Shown here: piece after piece, positions 12,236-22,500 of the stretch
Numbering within the stretch: the stretch's first letter is position 1
Layout: the number at the start of each line of letters is the position of its first letter
From: Ptiloglossa arizonensis
Lineage: Eukaryota > Arthropoda > Insecta > Hymenoptera > Colletidae
Direction: 5' to 3'
DNA length: 64,000 bases
Assembly: GCF_051014685.1 (NCBI RefSeq)
Contig: NC_135053.1
Span: 3,348,001-3,412,000, forward strand
Program-made: the position numbers and the translations under genes
The notes under the pieces: model-generated
What the model saw: only the letters and a program-made list of their open reading frames with translations
Told to the model about the DNA's origin: nothing
The model's database searches: none

Positions 12236-15207
12236 AGGTAAGAAACGCTTGAGAAACTCAAAATTTTCACAGTTCTGATGCTCGAAACGAATAACTAGAA
12301 CGCCCTAGGGGAAAAGTGCGCATACCTTTGTAATCGGGCGAGATTCTACTTTCAGATGCAACAGAAATTTTGCGGATTGGTCAATCCGTTCGCGAGATAT
12401 GGCAGTTTTGAGGTAAGAAACGCATGAGAAACTCCAAATTTTCGCAGTTCTGATGCTCGAAACGAATAACTAGAACGGCCTAGGGGAAAACTACTCATGC
12501 CGTTGTAATCGGGAGAGCTTCTACTTTCAGATGCAACAGAAATTTTGCGTATTGGTCAATCCGTTCGCGAGATATGGCAGTTTTGAGGTAAGTAACGCTT
12601 GAGAAACTCAAAATTTTTGCAGTTCTGATGCTCGAAAAGAATAACTAGAACGGCCTAGGGGAAAACTACTCATACCGTTGTAATCGGGCGAGTTTCTACT
12701 TTCAGATGCAACAGAAACTTTGCGGATTGGTCAATCCGTTCGCGAGATATGGCAGTTTTGAGGTAAGAAACGCTTGAGAAACTCCAAATTTTCGCAGTTC
12801 TGATGCTCGAAACGAATAACTAGAACGGCCTAGGGGAAAACTACTCATACCGTTGTAATGGGGCGAGTTTCTACTTTCAGATGCAACAGAAACTTTGCGG
12901 ATTGGTCAATCCGTTCGCGAGATATGGCAGTTTTGAGGTAAGAAACGCTTGAGAAACTCCAAATTTTCGCAGTTCTGAAGCTCGAAACGAATAACTAGAA
13001 CGGCCTAGGGGAAAACTACTCATACCGTTGTAATGGGGCGAGTTTCTACTTTCAGATGCAACAGAAACTTTGCGGATTGGTCAATCCGTTCGCGAGATAT
13101 GGCAGTTTTGAGGTAAGAAACGCTTGAGAAACTCAAAATTTTCGCAGTTCTGATGCTCGAAACGAATAACTAGAACGGCCTAGGGGAAAACTACACATAC
13201 CGTTGTAATGGGGCGAGTTTCTACTTTCAGATGCAACAGAAACTTTGCGGATTGGTCAATCCGTTCGCGAGATATGGCAGTTTTGAGGTAAGAAACGCAT
13301 GAGAAACTCCAAATTTTCGCAGTTCTGATGCTCGAAACGAATAACTAGAACGGCCTAGGGGAAAACTACTCATGCCGTTGTAATCGGGAGAGCTTCTACT
13401 TTCAGATGCAACAGAAATTTTGCGTATTGGTCAATCCGTTCGCGAGATATGGCAGTTTTGAGGTAAGTAACGCTTGAGAAACTCAAAATTTTTGCAGTTC
13501 TGATGCTCGAAAAGAATAACTAGAACGGCCTAGGGGAAAACTACTCATACCGTTGTAATCGGGCGAGTTTCTACTTTCAGATGCAACAGAAACTTTGCGG
13601 ATTGGTCAATCCGTTCGCGAGATATGGCAGTTTTGAGGTAAGAAACGCTTGAGAAACTCCAAATTTTCGCAGTTCTGATGCTCGAAACGAATAACTAGAA
13701 CGGCCTAGGGGAAAACTACTCATACCGTTGTAATGGGGCGAGTTTCTACTTTCACATGCAACAGAAACTTTGCGGGGCCAATCCGTTCGCTAGATATGGC
13801 AGTTTTGAGGTAAGAAACGCTTGAGAAACTCAAAATTTTCGCAGTTCTGATGCTCGAAACGAATAACCAGAACGGCCTAGGGGAAAACTACACATACCGT
13901 TGTAATGGGGCGAGTTTCTACTTTCAGACGCAACAGAAACTTTGCGGATTGGTCAATCCGTTCGCGAGATATGGCAGTTTTGAGGTAAGAAACGCTTGAG
14001 AAACTCAAAATTTTCGCAGTTCTGATGCTCGAAACGAATAACTAGAACGGCCTAGGGGAAAACTACACATACCGTTGTAATGGGGCGAGTTTCTACTTTC
14101 AGATGCAACAGAAACTTTGCGGATTGGTCAATCCGTTCGCGAGATATGGCAGTTTTGAGGTAAGAAACGCATGAGAAACTCCAAATTTTCGCAGTTCTGA
14201 TGCTCGAAACGAATAACTAGAACGGCCTAGGGGAAAACTACTCATGCCGTTGTAATCGGGAGAGCTTCTACTTTCAGATGCAACAGAAATTTTGCGTATT
14301 GGTCAATCCGTTCGCGAGATATGGCAGTTTTGAGGTAAGTAACGCTTGAGAAACTCAAAATTTTTGCAGTTCTGATGCTCGAAAAGAATAACTAGAACGG
14401 CCTAGGGGAAAACTACTCATACCGTTGTAATCGGGCGAGTTTCTACTTTCAGATGCAACAGAAACTTTGCGGATTGGTCAATCCGTTCGCGAGATATGGC
14501 AGTTTTGAGGTAAGAAACGCTTGAGAAACTCCAAATTTTCGCAGTTCTGATGCTCGAAACGAATAACTAGAACGGCCTAGGGGAAAACTACTCATACCGT
14601 TGTAATGGGGCGAGTTTCTACTTTCAGATGCAACAGAAACTTTGCGGATTGGTCAATCCGTTCGCGAGATATGGCAGTTTGGAGGTAAGAAACGCTTGAG
14701 AAACTCCAAATTTTCGCAGTTCTGATGCTCGAACAGAATAACAAGAACGGCCTAGGGGAAAACTACTCATACCGTTGTAAACGGGCGAGTTTCTACTTTC
14801 AGATGCAACAGAAATTTTGCGGATTGGTCAATCCGTTCGCGAGATATGGCAGTTTGGAGGTAAGAAACGCTTGAGAAACTCAAAATTTTCGCAGTCCTGA
14901 TGCTCGAACAGAATAACTAGAACGGCCTAGGGGAAAACTTCTCATACCATTGTAATCGGGCGAGTTTCTACTTTCAGATGCAACAGAAATTTTGCGGATT
15001 GGTCAATCCGTTCGCGAGATATGGCAGTTTGGATGTAAGAAACGCTTGAGAGACTCAAAATTTTCGCCGTTCTGATGCTCGAAACGAATAACTAGAACGG
15101 CCTAGGGGAAAACTACTCAAACCGTTGTAATCGGGTAAGTTTCTACTTTCAGACGGAACAGAAATTTGGCGGATTGGTCAATCCGTTCGCGAGATATGGC
15201 AGTTTGG
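11886..15207 (+). repeat. 3322-bp tandem duplication, first copy (19 monomers)
   Basis: Nineteen monomers, 3 bp short of 3325 because of one 3-bp deletion near 13775, are repeated immediately downstream. Shared rare markers at an offset of 3322 include CGAGATTCTAC (near 12349), GCGGGGCCAATCCGTTCGCT (near 13772 and 17094), TTTCAGACGCAACAG (near 13923) and AATAACAAGAACGG (near 14738 and 18060). Left of 11886 and right of 18529 the sequences differ, which fixes the unit to within about one monomer. Confidence 0.9.
12411..13285 (+). repeat. Five-monomer higher-order unit, copy b
   Basis: This unit repeats the A-B-C-D-E order of 9786-10660 at an offset of 15 monomers, including CATGCCG/CGGGAGAGC in A and CTGAAGCTCG in D. 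It is followed by A and B, and then by a C-like monomer with TTCACATGCAAC and a 3-bp deletion (near 13775). The whole of it sits in the first copy of the 3322-bp duplication. Confidence 0.85.
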
Positions 15208-18200
15208 AGGTAAGAAACGCTTGAGAAACTCCAAATTTTCGCAGTTCTGATACTCGAAACGAATAACTAGAACGGCCTAGGGGAAAAGTACGCATACCTT
15301 TGTAATCGGGCGAGTTTCTACTTTCAGATGCAACAGAAATTTTGCAGATTAGTCAATCCGTTCGCGAGATATGGCAGTTTTGATGTAAGAAACGCTTGAG
15401 AAACTCAAAATTTTTGCAGTTCTGATGCTCGAAAAGAATAACTAGAACGGCCTAGGGGAAAACTACTCATACCGTTGTAATCGGGCGAGTTTCTACTTTC
15501 AGATGCAACAGAAATTTTGCGGATTGGTCAATCCGTTCGCGAGATATGGCAGTTTGGAGGTAAGAAACGCTTGAGAAACTCAAAATTTTCACAGTTCTGA
15601 TGCTCGAAACGAATAACTAGAACGCCCTAGGGGAAAAGTGCGCATACCTTTGTAATCGGGCGAGATTCTACTTTCAGATGCAACAGAAATTTTGCGGATT
15701 GGTCAATCCGTTCGCGAGATATGGCAGTTTTGAGGTAAGAAACGCATGAGAAACTCCAAATTTTCGCAGTTCTGATGCTCGAAACGAATAACTAGAACGG
15801 CCTAGGGGAAAACTACTCATGCCGTTGTAATCGGGAGAGCTTCTACTTTCAGATGCAACAGAAATTTTGCGTATTGGTCAATCCGTTCGCGAGATATGGC
15901 AGTTTTGAGGTAAGTAACGCTTGAGAAACTCAAAATTTTTGCAGTTCTGATGCTCGAAAAGAATAACTAGAACGGCCTAGGGGAAAACTACTCATACCGT
16001 TGTAATCGGGCGAGTTTCTACTTTCAGATGCAACAGAAACTTTGCGGATTGGTCAATCCGTTCGCGAGATATGGCAGTTTTGAGGTAAGAAACGCTTGAG
16101 AAACTCCAAATTTTCGCAGTTCTGATGCTCGAAACGAATAACTAGAACGGCCTAGGGGAAAACTACTCATACCGTTGTAATGGGGCGAGTTTCTACTTTC
16201 AGATGCAACAGAAACTTTGCGGATTGGTCAATCCGTTCGCGAGATATGGCAGTTTTGAGGTAAGAAACGCTTGAGAAACTCCAAATTTTCGCAGTTCTGA
16301 AGCTCGAAACGAATAACTAGAACGGCCTAGGGGAAAACTACTCATACCGTTGTAATGGGGCGAGTTTCTACTTTCAGATGCAACAGAAACTTTGCGGATT
16401 GGTCAATCCGTTCGCGAGATATGGCAGTTTTGAGGTAAGAAACGCTTGAGAAACTCAAAATTTTCGCAGTTCTGATGCTCGAAACGAATAACTAGAACGG
16501 CCTAGGGGAAAACTACACATACCGTTGTAATGGGGCGAGTTTCTACTTTCAGATGCAACAGAAACTTTGCGGATTGGTCAATCCGTTCGCGAGATATGGC
16601 AGTTTTGAGGTAAGAAACGCATGAGAAACTCCAAATTTTCGCAGTTCTGATGCTCGAAACGAATAACTAGAACGGCCTAGGGGAAAACTACTCATGCCGT
16701 TGTAATCGGGAGAGCTTCTACTTTCAGATGCAACAGAAATTTTGCGTATTGGTCAATCCGTTCGCGAGATATGGCAGTTTTGAGGTAAGTAACGCTTGAG
16801 AAACTCAAAATTTTTGCAGTTCTGATGCTCGAAAAGAATAACTAGAACGGCCTAGGGGAAAACTACTCATACCGTTGTAATCGGGCGAGTTTCTACTTTC
16901 AGATGCAACAGAAACTTTGCGGATTGGTCAATCCGTTCGCGAGATATGGCAGTTTTGAGGTAAGAAACGCTTGAGAAACTCCAAATTTTCGCAGTTCTGA
17001 TGCTCGAAACGAATAACTAGAACGGCCTAGGGGAAAACTACTCATACCGTTGTAATGGGGCGAGTTTCTACTTTCACATGCAACAGAAACTTTGCGGGGC
17101 CAATCCGTTCGCTAGATATGGCAGTTTTGAGGTAAGAAACGCTTGAGAAACTCAAAATTTTCGCAGTTCTGATGCTCGAAACGAATAACCAGAACGGCCT
17201 AGGGGAAAACTACACATACCGTTGTAATGGGGCGAGTTTCTACTTTCAGACGCAACAGAAACTTTGCGGATTGGTCAATCCGTTCGCGAGATATGGCAGT
17301 TTTGAGGTAAGAAACGCTTGAGAAACTCAAAATTTTCGCAGTTCTGATGCTCGAAACGAATAACTAGAACGGCCTAGGGGAAAACTACACATACCGTTGT
17401 AATGGGGCGAGTTTCTACTTTCAGATGCAACAGAAACTTTGCGGATTGGTCAATCCGTTCGCGAGATATGGCAGTTTTGAGGTAAGAAACGCATGAGAAA
17501 CTCCAAATTTTCGCAGTTCTGATGCTCGAAACGAATAACTAGAACGGCCTAGGGGAAAACTACTCATGCCGTTGTAATCGGGAGAGCTTCTACTTTCAGA
17601 TGCAACAGAAATTTTGCGTATTGGTCAATCCGTTCGCGAGATATGGCAGTTTTGAGGTAAGTAACGCTTGAGAAACTCAAAATTTTTGCAGTTCTGATGC
17701 TCGAAAAGAATAACTAGAACGGCCTAGGGGAAAACTACTCATACCGTTGTAATCGGGCGAGTTTCTACTTTCAGATGCAACAGAAACTTTGCGGATTGGT
17801 CAATCCGTTCGCGAGATATGGCAGTTTTGAGGTAAGAAACGCTTGAGAAACTCCAAATTTTCGCAGTTCTGATGCTCGAAACGAATAACTAGAACGGCCT
17901 AGGGGAAAACTACTCATACCGTTGTAATGGGGCGAGTTTCTACTTTCAGATGCAACAGAAACTTTGCGGATTGGTCAATCCGTTCGCGAGATATGGCAGT
18001 TTGGAGGTAAGAAACGCTTGAGAAACTCCAAATTTTCGCAGTTCTGATGCTCGAACAGAATAACAAGAACGGCCTAGGGGAAAACTACTCATACCGTTGT
18101 AAACGGGCGAGTTTCTACTTTCAGATGCAACAGAAATTTTGCGGATTGGTCAATCCGTTCGCGAGATATGGCAGTTTGGAGGTAAGAAACGCTTGAGAAA

Positions 18201-18529
18201 CTCAAAATTTTCGCAGTCCTGATGCTCGAACAGAATAACTAGAACGGCCTAGGGGAAAACTTCTCATACCATTGTAATCGGGCGAGTTTCTACTTTCAGA
18301 TGCAACAGAAATTTTGCGGATTGGTCAATCCGTTCGCGAGATATGGCAGTTTGGATGTAAGAAACGCTTGAGAGACTCAAAATTTTCGCCGTTCTGATGC
18401 TCGAAACGAATAACTAGAACGGCCTAGGGGAAAACTACTCAAACCGTTGTAATCGGGTAAGTTTCTACTTTCAGACGGAACAGAAATTTGGCGGATTGGT
18501 CAATCCGTTCGCGAGATATGGCAGTTTGG
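15208..18529 (+). repeat. 3322-bp tandem duplication, second copy
   Basis: This repeats 11886-15207, including the 3-bp-deletion monomer (near 17097), the five-monomer unit and the run ending in TTTCAGACGGAACAG with AATTTGGCGG. One difference I saw is at the start: CTTGAGAAACTCC here against CTTGGGAAACTCC. The near identity over 3.3 kb implies a recent event. Confidence 0.9.
15733..16607 (+). repeat. Five-monomer higher-order unit, copy c
   Basis: This is the counterpart of 12411-13285 in the second copy of the 3322-bp duplication (offset 3322). Monomers A to E are in the same order and show the same diagnostic bases. Confidence 0.85.
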
Positions 18530-19491
18530 AGGTAAGAAACGCTTGAGAAACTCAAAATTTTCGCAGTTCTGATGCTCAGAACGAATAACTAGAACGGCCT
18601 AGGGGAAAACTACTCATACCGTTGTAAACGGGCGAGTTTCTACTTTCAGATGCAACAGAAATTTTGCGGATTGGTCAATCCGTTCGCGAGATATGGCAGT
18701 TTGGAGATAAGAAACGCTTGAGAAACTCAAAATTTTCACAGTTCTGATGCTCGAAACGAATAACTAGAACGGCCTAGGGGAAAAGTACGCATACCTTTGC
18801 AATCGGGCGAGCTTCTACTTTCAGATGCAACAGAAATTTTGCGGATTGGTCAATCCGTTCGCGAGATATGGCAGTTTGGAGGTAAGAAACGCTTCTGAAA
18901 CTCAAAATTTTCGCAGCTCTGATGCTCGAAAAGAATAACTAGAACGGCCTAGGGGAAAACTACTCATACCGTTGTAATCGGGCGAGTTTCTACTTTCAGA
19001 TGCAACAGAAATTTTGCAGATTAGTCAATCCGTTCGCGAGATATGGCAGTTTTGATGTAAGAAACGCTTGAGAAACTCAAAATTTTCGCAGTTCTGAAGC
19101 TCGAAACGAATAACTAGAACGGCCTAGGGGAAAACTACTCATGCCGTTGTAATCGGGAGAGCTTCTACTTTCAGATGCAACAGAAATTTTGCGTATTGGT
19201 CAATCCGTTCGCGAGATATGGCAGTTTTGAGGTAAGTAACGCTTGAGAAACTCAAAATTTTTGCAGTTCTGATGCTCGAAAAGAATAACTAGAACGGCCT
19301 AGGGGAAAACTACTCATACCGTTGTAATCGGGCGAGTTTCTACTTTCAGATGCAACAGAAATTTTGCGGATTGGTCAATCCGTTCGCGAGATATGGCAGT
19401 TTTGAGGTAAGAAACGCTTGAGAAACTCAAAATTTTCGCAGTTCTGATGCTCGAAACGAATAACTAGAACGGCCTAGGGGAAAACTACTCA

Positions 19492-19508
19492 TACCGTTGT
19501 AATCGGGC
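19492..19508 (+). other. CENP-B-box-like 17-mer in the reference monomer
   Basis: The bases TACCGTTGTAATCGGGC can be aligned without gaps to the mammalian CENP-B box, YTTCGTTGGAARCGGGA. I count 12 of 17 matches, and 7 of the 9 bases of the essential core (NTTCGNNNNANNCGGGN): the CG of TTCG, the central A and all of CGGG. The two T bases of TTCG are replaced by A and C. Most C-type copies carry this form. It is a resemblance only. CENP-B is established in mammals, and use of such boxes in other groups is debated. Confidence 0.4.
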
Positions 19509-19524
19509 GAGTTTCTACTTTCAG

Positions 19525-19581
19525 ATGCAACAGAAATTTTGCGGATTGGTCAATCCGTTCGCGAGATATGGCAGTTTGGAG
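19525..19581 (+). other. 57-nt stop-free segment between acceptor-like and donor-like splice signals
   Basis: The segment follows a good acceptor-like site (TTTCTACTTTCAG, ending at 19524) and ends at a good donor-like site (GAG before GTAAGA, exon end 19581). It is 57 nt, exactly 19 codons, and open from its ATG: MQQKFCGLVNPFARYGSLE. The intervening 'intron' would be 118 nt. If satellite RNA were spliced monomer to monomer, the frame would be kept. Against function, many copies have TTTTGAGG, an in-frame stop, and many have AGATAAG, which destroys the donor GT. I treat this as a testable coincidence and not as a gene. Confidence 0.2.
19542..19557. other. 16-bp perfect dyad in the reference monomer
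   Basis: CGGATTG, a GT spacer and CAATCCG form an inverted repeat with perfect 7-bp arms at monomer positions 138-153. It lies directly before the NruI palindrome TCGCGA. The dyad is intact in most canonical copies. It is weakened in the GCGTATTGG, GCAGATTAG and TCAAACCG variants, and its left arm is damaged in the 3-bp-deletion copies. Dyads able to form hairpins or cruciforms have been described in centromeric satellites that lack CENP-B boxes, so a structural role is possible but inferred. Confidence 0.65.
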
Positions 19582-22500
19582 GTAAGAAACGCATGGGAAA
19601 CTCCAAATTTTCGCAGTTCTGACGCTCGAAACGAATAACTAGAACGGCCTAGGGGAAAAGTACGCATACCGTTGTAATCGGGCGAATTTCTACTTTCAGA
19701 TGCAACAGAAATTTTGCGTATTGGTCAATCCGTTCGCGAGATATGGCAGTTTTGAGGTAAGAAACGCTTGAGAAACTCCAAATTTTCGCAGTTCTGATGC
19801 TCGAAACGAATAACTAGAACGGCCTAGGGTAAAACTACTCATACCGTTGTAATGGGGCGAGTTTCTACTTTCAGATGCAACAGAAACTTTGCGGATTGGT
19901 CAATCGGTTCGCGAGATATGGCAGTTTTGAGGTAAGAAACGCTTGAGAAACTCCAAATTTTCGCAGTTCTGAAGCTCGAAACGAATAACTAGAACGGCCT
20001 AGGGGAAAACTACTCATACCGTTGTAATCGGGCGAGTTTCTACTTTCAGATGCAACAGAAATTTTGCGGATTGGTCGATCCGTTCGAGAGATATGTCAGT
20101 TTGGATGTAAGAAACGCTTGAGAAACTCAAAATTTTCGCAGTTCTGATGCTCGAACAGAATAACTAGAACGGCCTAGGGGAAAACTACTCATACCGTCGT
20201 AATCGGGCGAGTTTCTACTTTCAGATGCAACAGATATTTTGCGGATTGGTCAATCCGTTCGCGAGATATGGCAGTTTGGAGTTAAGAAACGCTTGGGAAA
20301 CTCCAAATTTTCGCAGTTCTGACACTCGAAACGAATAACTAGAACGGCCTAGGGGAAAAGTACGCATACCGTTGTAATCGGGCGAATTTCTACTTTCAGA
20401 TGCAACAGAAATTTTGCGGATTGGTCAATCCGTTCGCGAGATATGGCAGTTTGGAGATAAGAAACGCTTGAGAAACTCAAAATTCTCGCAGTTCTGATGC
20501 TCGAAACGAATAACTAGAACGGCCTAGGGGAAAAGTACGCATACCTTTGCAATCGGGCGAGCTTCTACTTTCAGATGCAACAGAAATTTTGCGGATTAGT
20601 CAATCCGTTCGCGAGATATGGCAGTTTTGATGTAAGAAACGCTTGAGAAACTCAAAATATTTGCAGTTCTGATGCTCGAAAAGAATAACTAGAACGGCCT
20701 AGGGGAAAACTACTCATACCGTTGTAATCGGGCGAGTTTCTACTTTCAGATGCAACAGAAATTTTGCGTATTGGTCAATCCGTTCGCGAGATATGGCAGT
20801 TTGGAGGTAAGAAACGCTTGAGAAACTCAAAATTTTCGCAGTTCTGATGCTCGAACAGAATAACTAGAACGGCCTAGGGGAAAACTACTCATACCGTTGT
20901 AATCGGGCGAGTTTCTACTTTCAGATGCAACAGAAATTTTGCGGATTGGTCAATCCGTTCGCGAGATATGGCAGTTTGGAGTTAAGAAACGCTTGGGAAA
21001 CTCCAAATTTTCGCAGTTCTGACACTCGAAACGAATAACTAGAACGGCCTAGGGGAAAAGTACGCATACCGTTGTAATCGGGCGAATTTCTACTTTCAGA
21101 TGCAACAGAAATTTTGCGTATTGGTCAATCCGTTCGCGAGATATGGCAGTTTGGAGGTAAGAAACGCTTGAGAAACTCAAAATTTTCGCAGTTCTGATGC
21201 TCGAACAGAATAACTAGAACGGCCTAGGGGAAAACTACTCATACCGTTGTAATCGGGCGAGTTTCTACTTTCAGATGCAACAGAAATTTTGCGGATTGGT
21301 CAATCCGTTCGAGAGATATGGCAGTTTGGATGTAAGAAACGCTTGAGAAACTCAAAATTTTCGCAGTTCTGATGCTCGAAACGAATAACTAGAACGGCCT
21401 AGGGGAAAACTACTCATACCGTTGTAAACGGGCGAGTTTCTACTTTCAGATGCAACAGAAATTTTGCGGATTGGTCAATCCGTTCGCGAGATATGGCAGT
21501 TTGGAGATAAGAAACGCTTGAGAAACTCAAAATTTTCACAGTTCTGATGCTCGAAACGAATAACTAGAACGGCCTAGGGGAAAAGTACGCATACCTTCGC
21601 AATCGGGCGAGCTTCTACTTTCAGATGCAACAGAAATTTTGCGGATTGGTTAATCCGTTCGCGAGATATGGCAGTTTGGAGGTAAGAAACGCTTGAGAAA
21701 CTCAAAATTTTCACAGTTCTGATGCTCGAAACGAATAACTAGAACGGCCTAGGGGAAAAGTACGCATACCGTTGTAATCGGGCGAGTTTCTACTTTCAGA
21801 TGCAACAGAAATTTTGCGGATTGGTCAATCCGTTCGCGAGATATGGCAGTTTGGAGGTAAGAAACGCTTGAGAAACTCAAAATTTTCACAGTTCTGATGC
21901 TCGAAACGAATAACTAGAACGCCCTAGGGGAAAAGTGCGCATACCTTTGTAATCGGGCGAGTTTCTACTTTCAGATGCAACAGAAATTTTACGGATTGGT
22001 CAATCCGTTCGCGAGATATGGCAGTTTGGAGGTAAGAAACGCTTGGGAAACTCCAAATTTTCGCAGTTCTGATACTCGAAACGAATAACTAGAACGGCCT
22101 AGGGGAAAAGTACGCATACCTTTGTAATCGGGCGAGTTTCTACTTTCAGATGCAACAGAAATTTTGCAGATTAGTCAATCCGTTCGCGAGATATGGCAGT
22201 TTTGATGTAAGAAACGCTTGAGAAACTCAAAATTTTTGCAGTTATGATGCTCGAAAAGAATAACTAGAACGGCCTAGGGGAAAACTACTCATACCGTTGT
22301 AATCGGGCGAGTTTCTACTTTCAGATGCAACAGAAATTTTGCGGATTGGTCAATCCGTTCGCGAGATATGGCAGTTTGGAGGTAAGAAACGCTTGAGAAA
22401 CTTCAAATTTTCGCAGTTCTGATGCTCGAAACGAATAACTAGAACGGCCTAGGGGAAAACTACTCATACCGTTGTAATCGGGCGAGTTTCTACTTTCAGA

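Larger units (their letters stand above)
19405..19579 (+). repeat. Reference satellite monomer (matches my consensus)
   Basis: This copy is exactly 175 bp and matches the consensus I built by eye, so positions 1-175 used elsewhere refer to it. Order of parts: donor-like AGGTAAG (1-7), A/T tract AAAATTTT (25-32), variable segment to about 50, nearly invariant AACTAGAACGGCCTAGG (58-74) with an AvrII site CCTAGG (69-74), second variable segment 82-107 holding the CENP-B-box-like motif (88-104), acceptor-like TTTCTACTTTCAG (108-120), A/T tract AAATTTT (130-136), dyad (138-153), NruI site TCGCGA (155-160) and a conserved tail. Either enzyme should cut most copies once and give a 175-bp ladder. Confidence 0.9.

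Noticed and set aside
19441..19456. Hammerhead-ribozyme-like bases CTGATG and GAAAC near monomer positions 39-53
   Set aside because: The essential A after CTGATG is missing, there is no room for stem II, I found no matching stem III arm, and GAAAC is often replaced by GAACAG or GAAAAG.
19449..19457. GCTCGAAAC resembles a pol III B box
   Set aside because: It has one mismatch to GTTCGANNC and no convincing A box at the usual distance upstream, so a tRNA-like or SINE origin is not supported.
19473..19478. CCTAGG and TCGCGA palindromes as regulatory sites
   Set aside because: They are 6-bp palindromes that happen to be AvrII and NruI sites. They are useful for showing the 175-bp ladder, but nothing points to a regulator.
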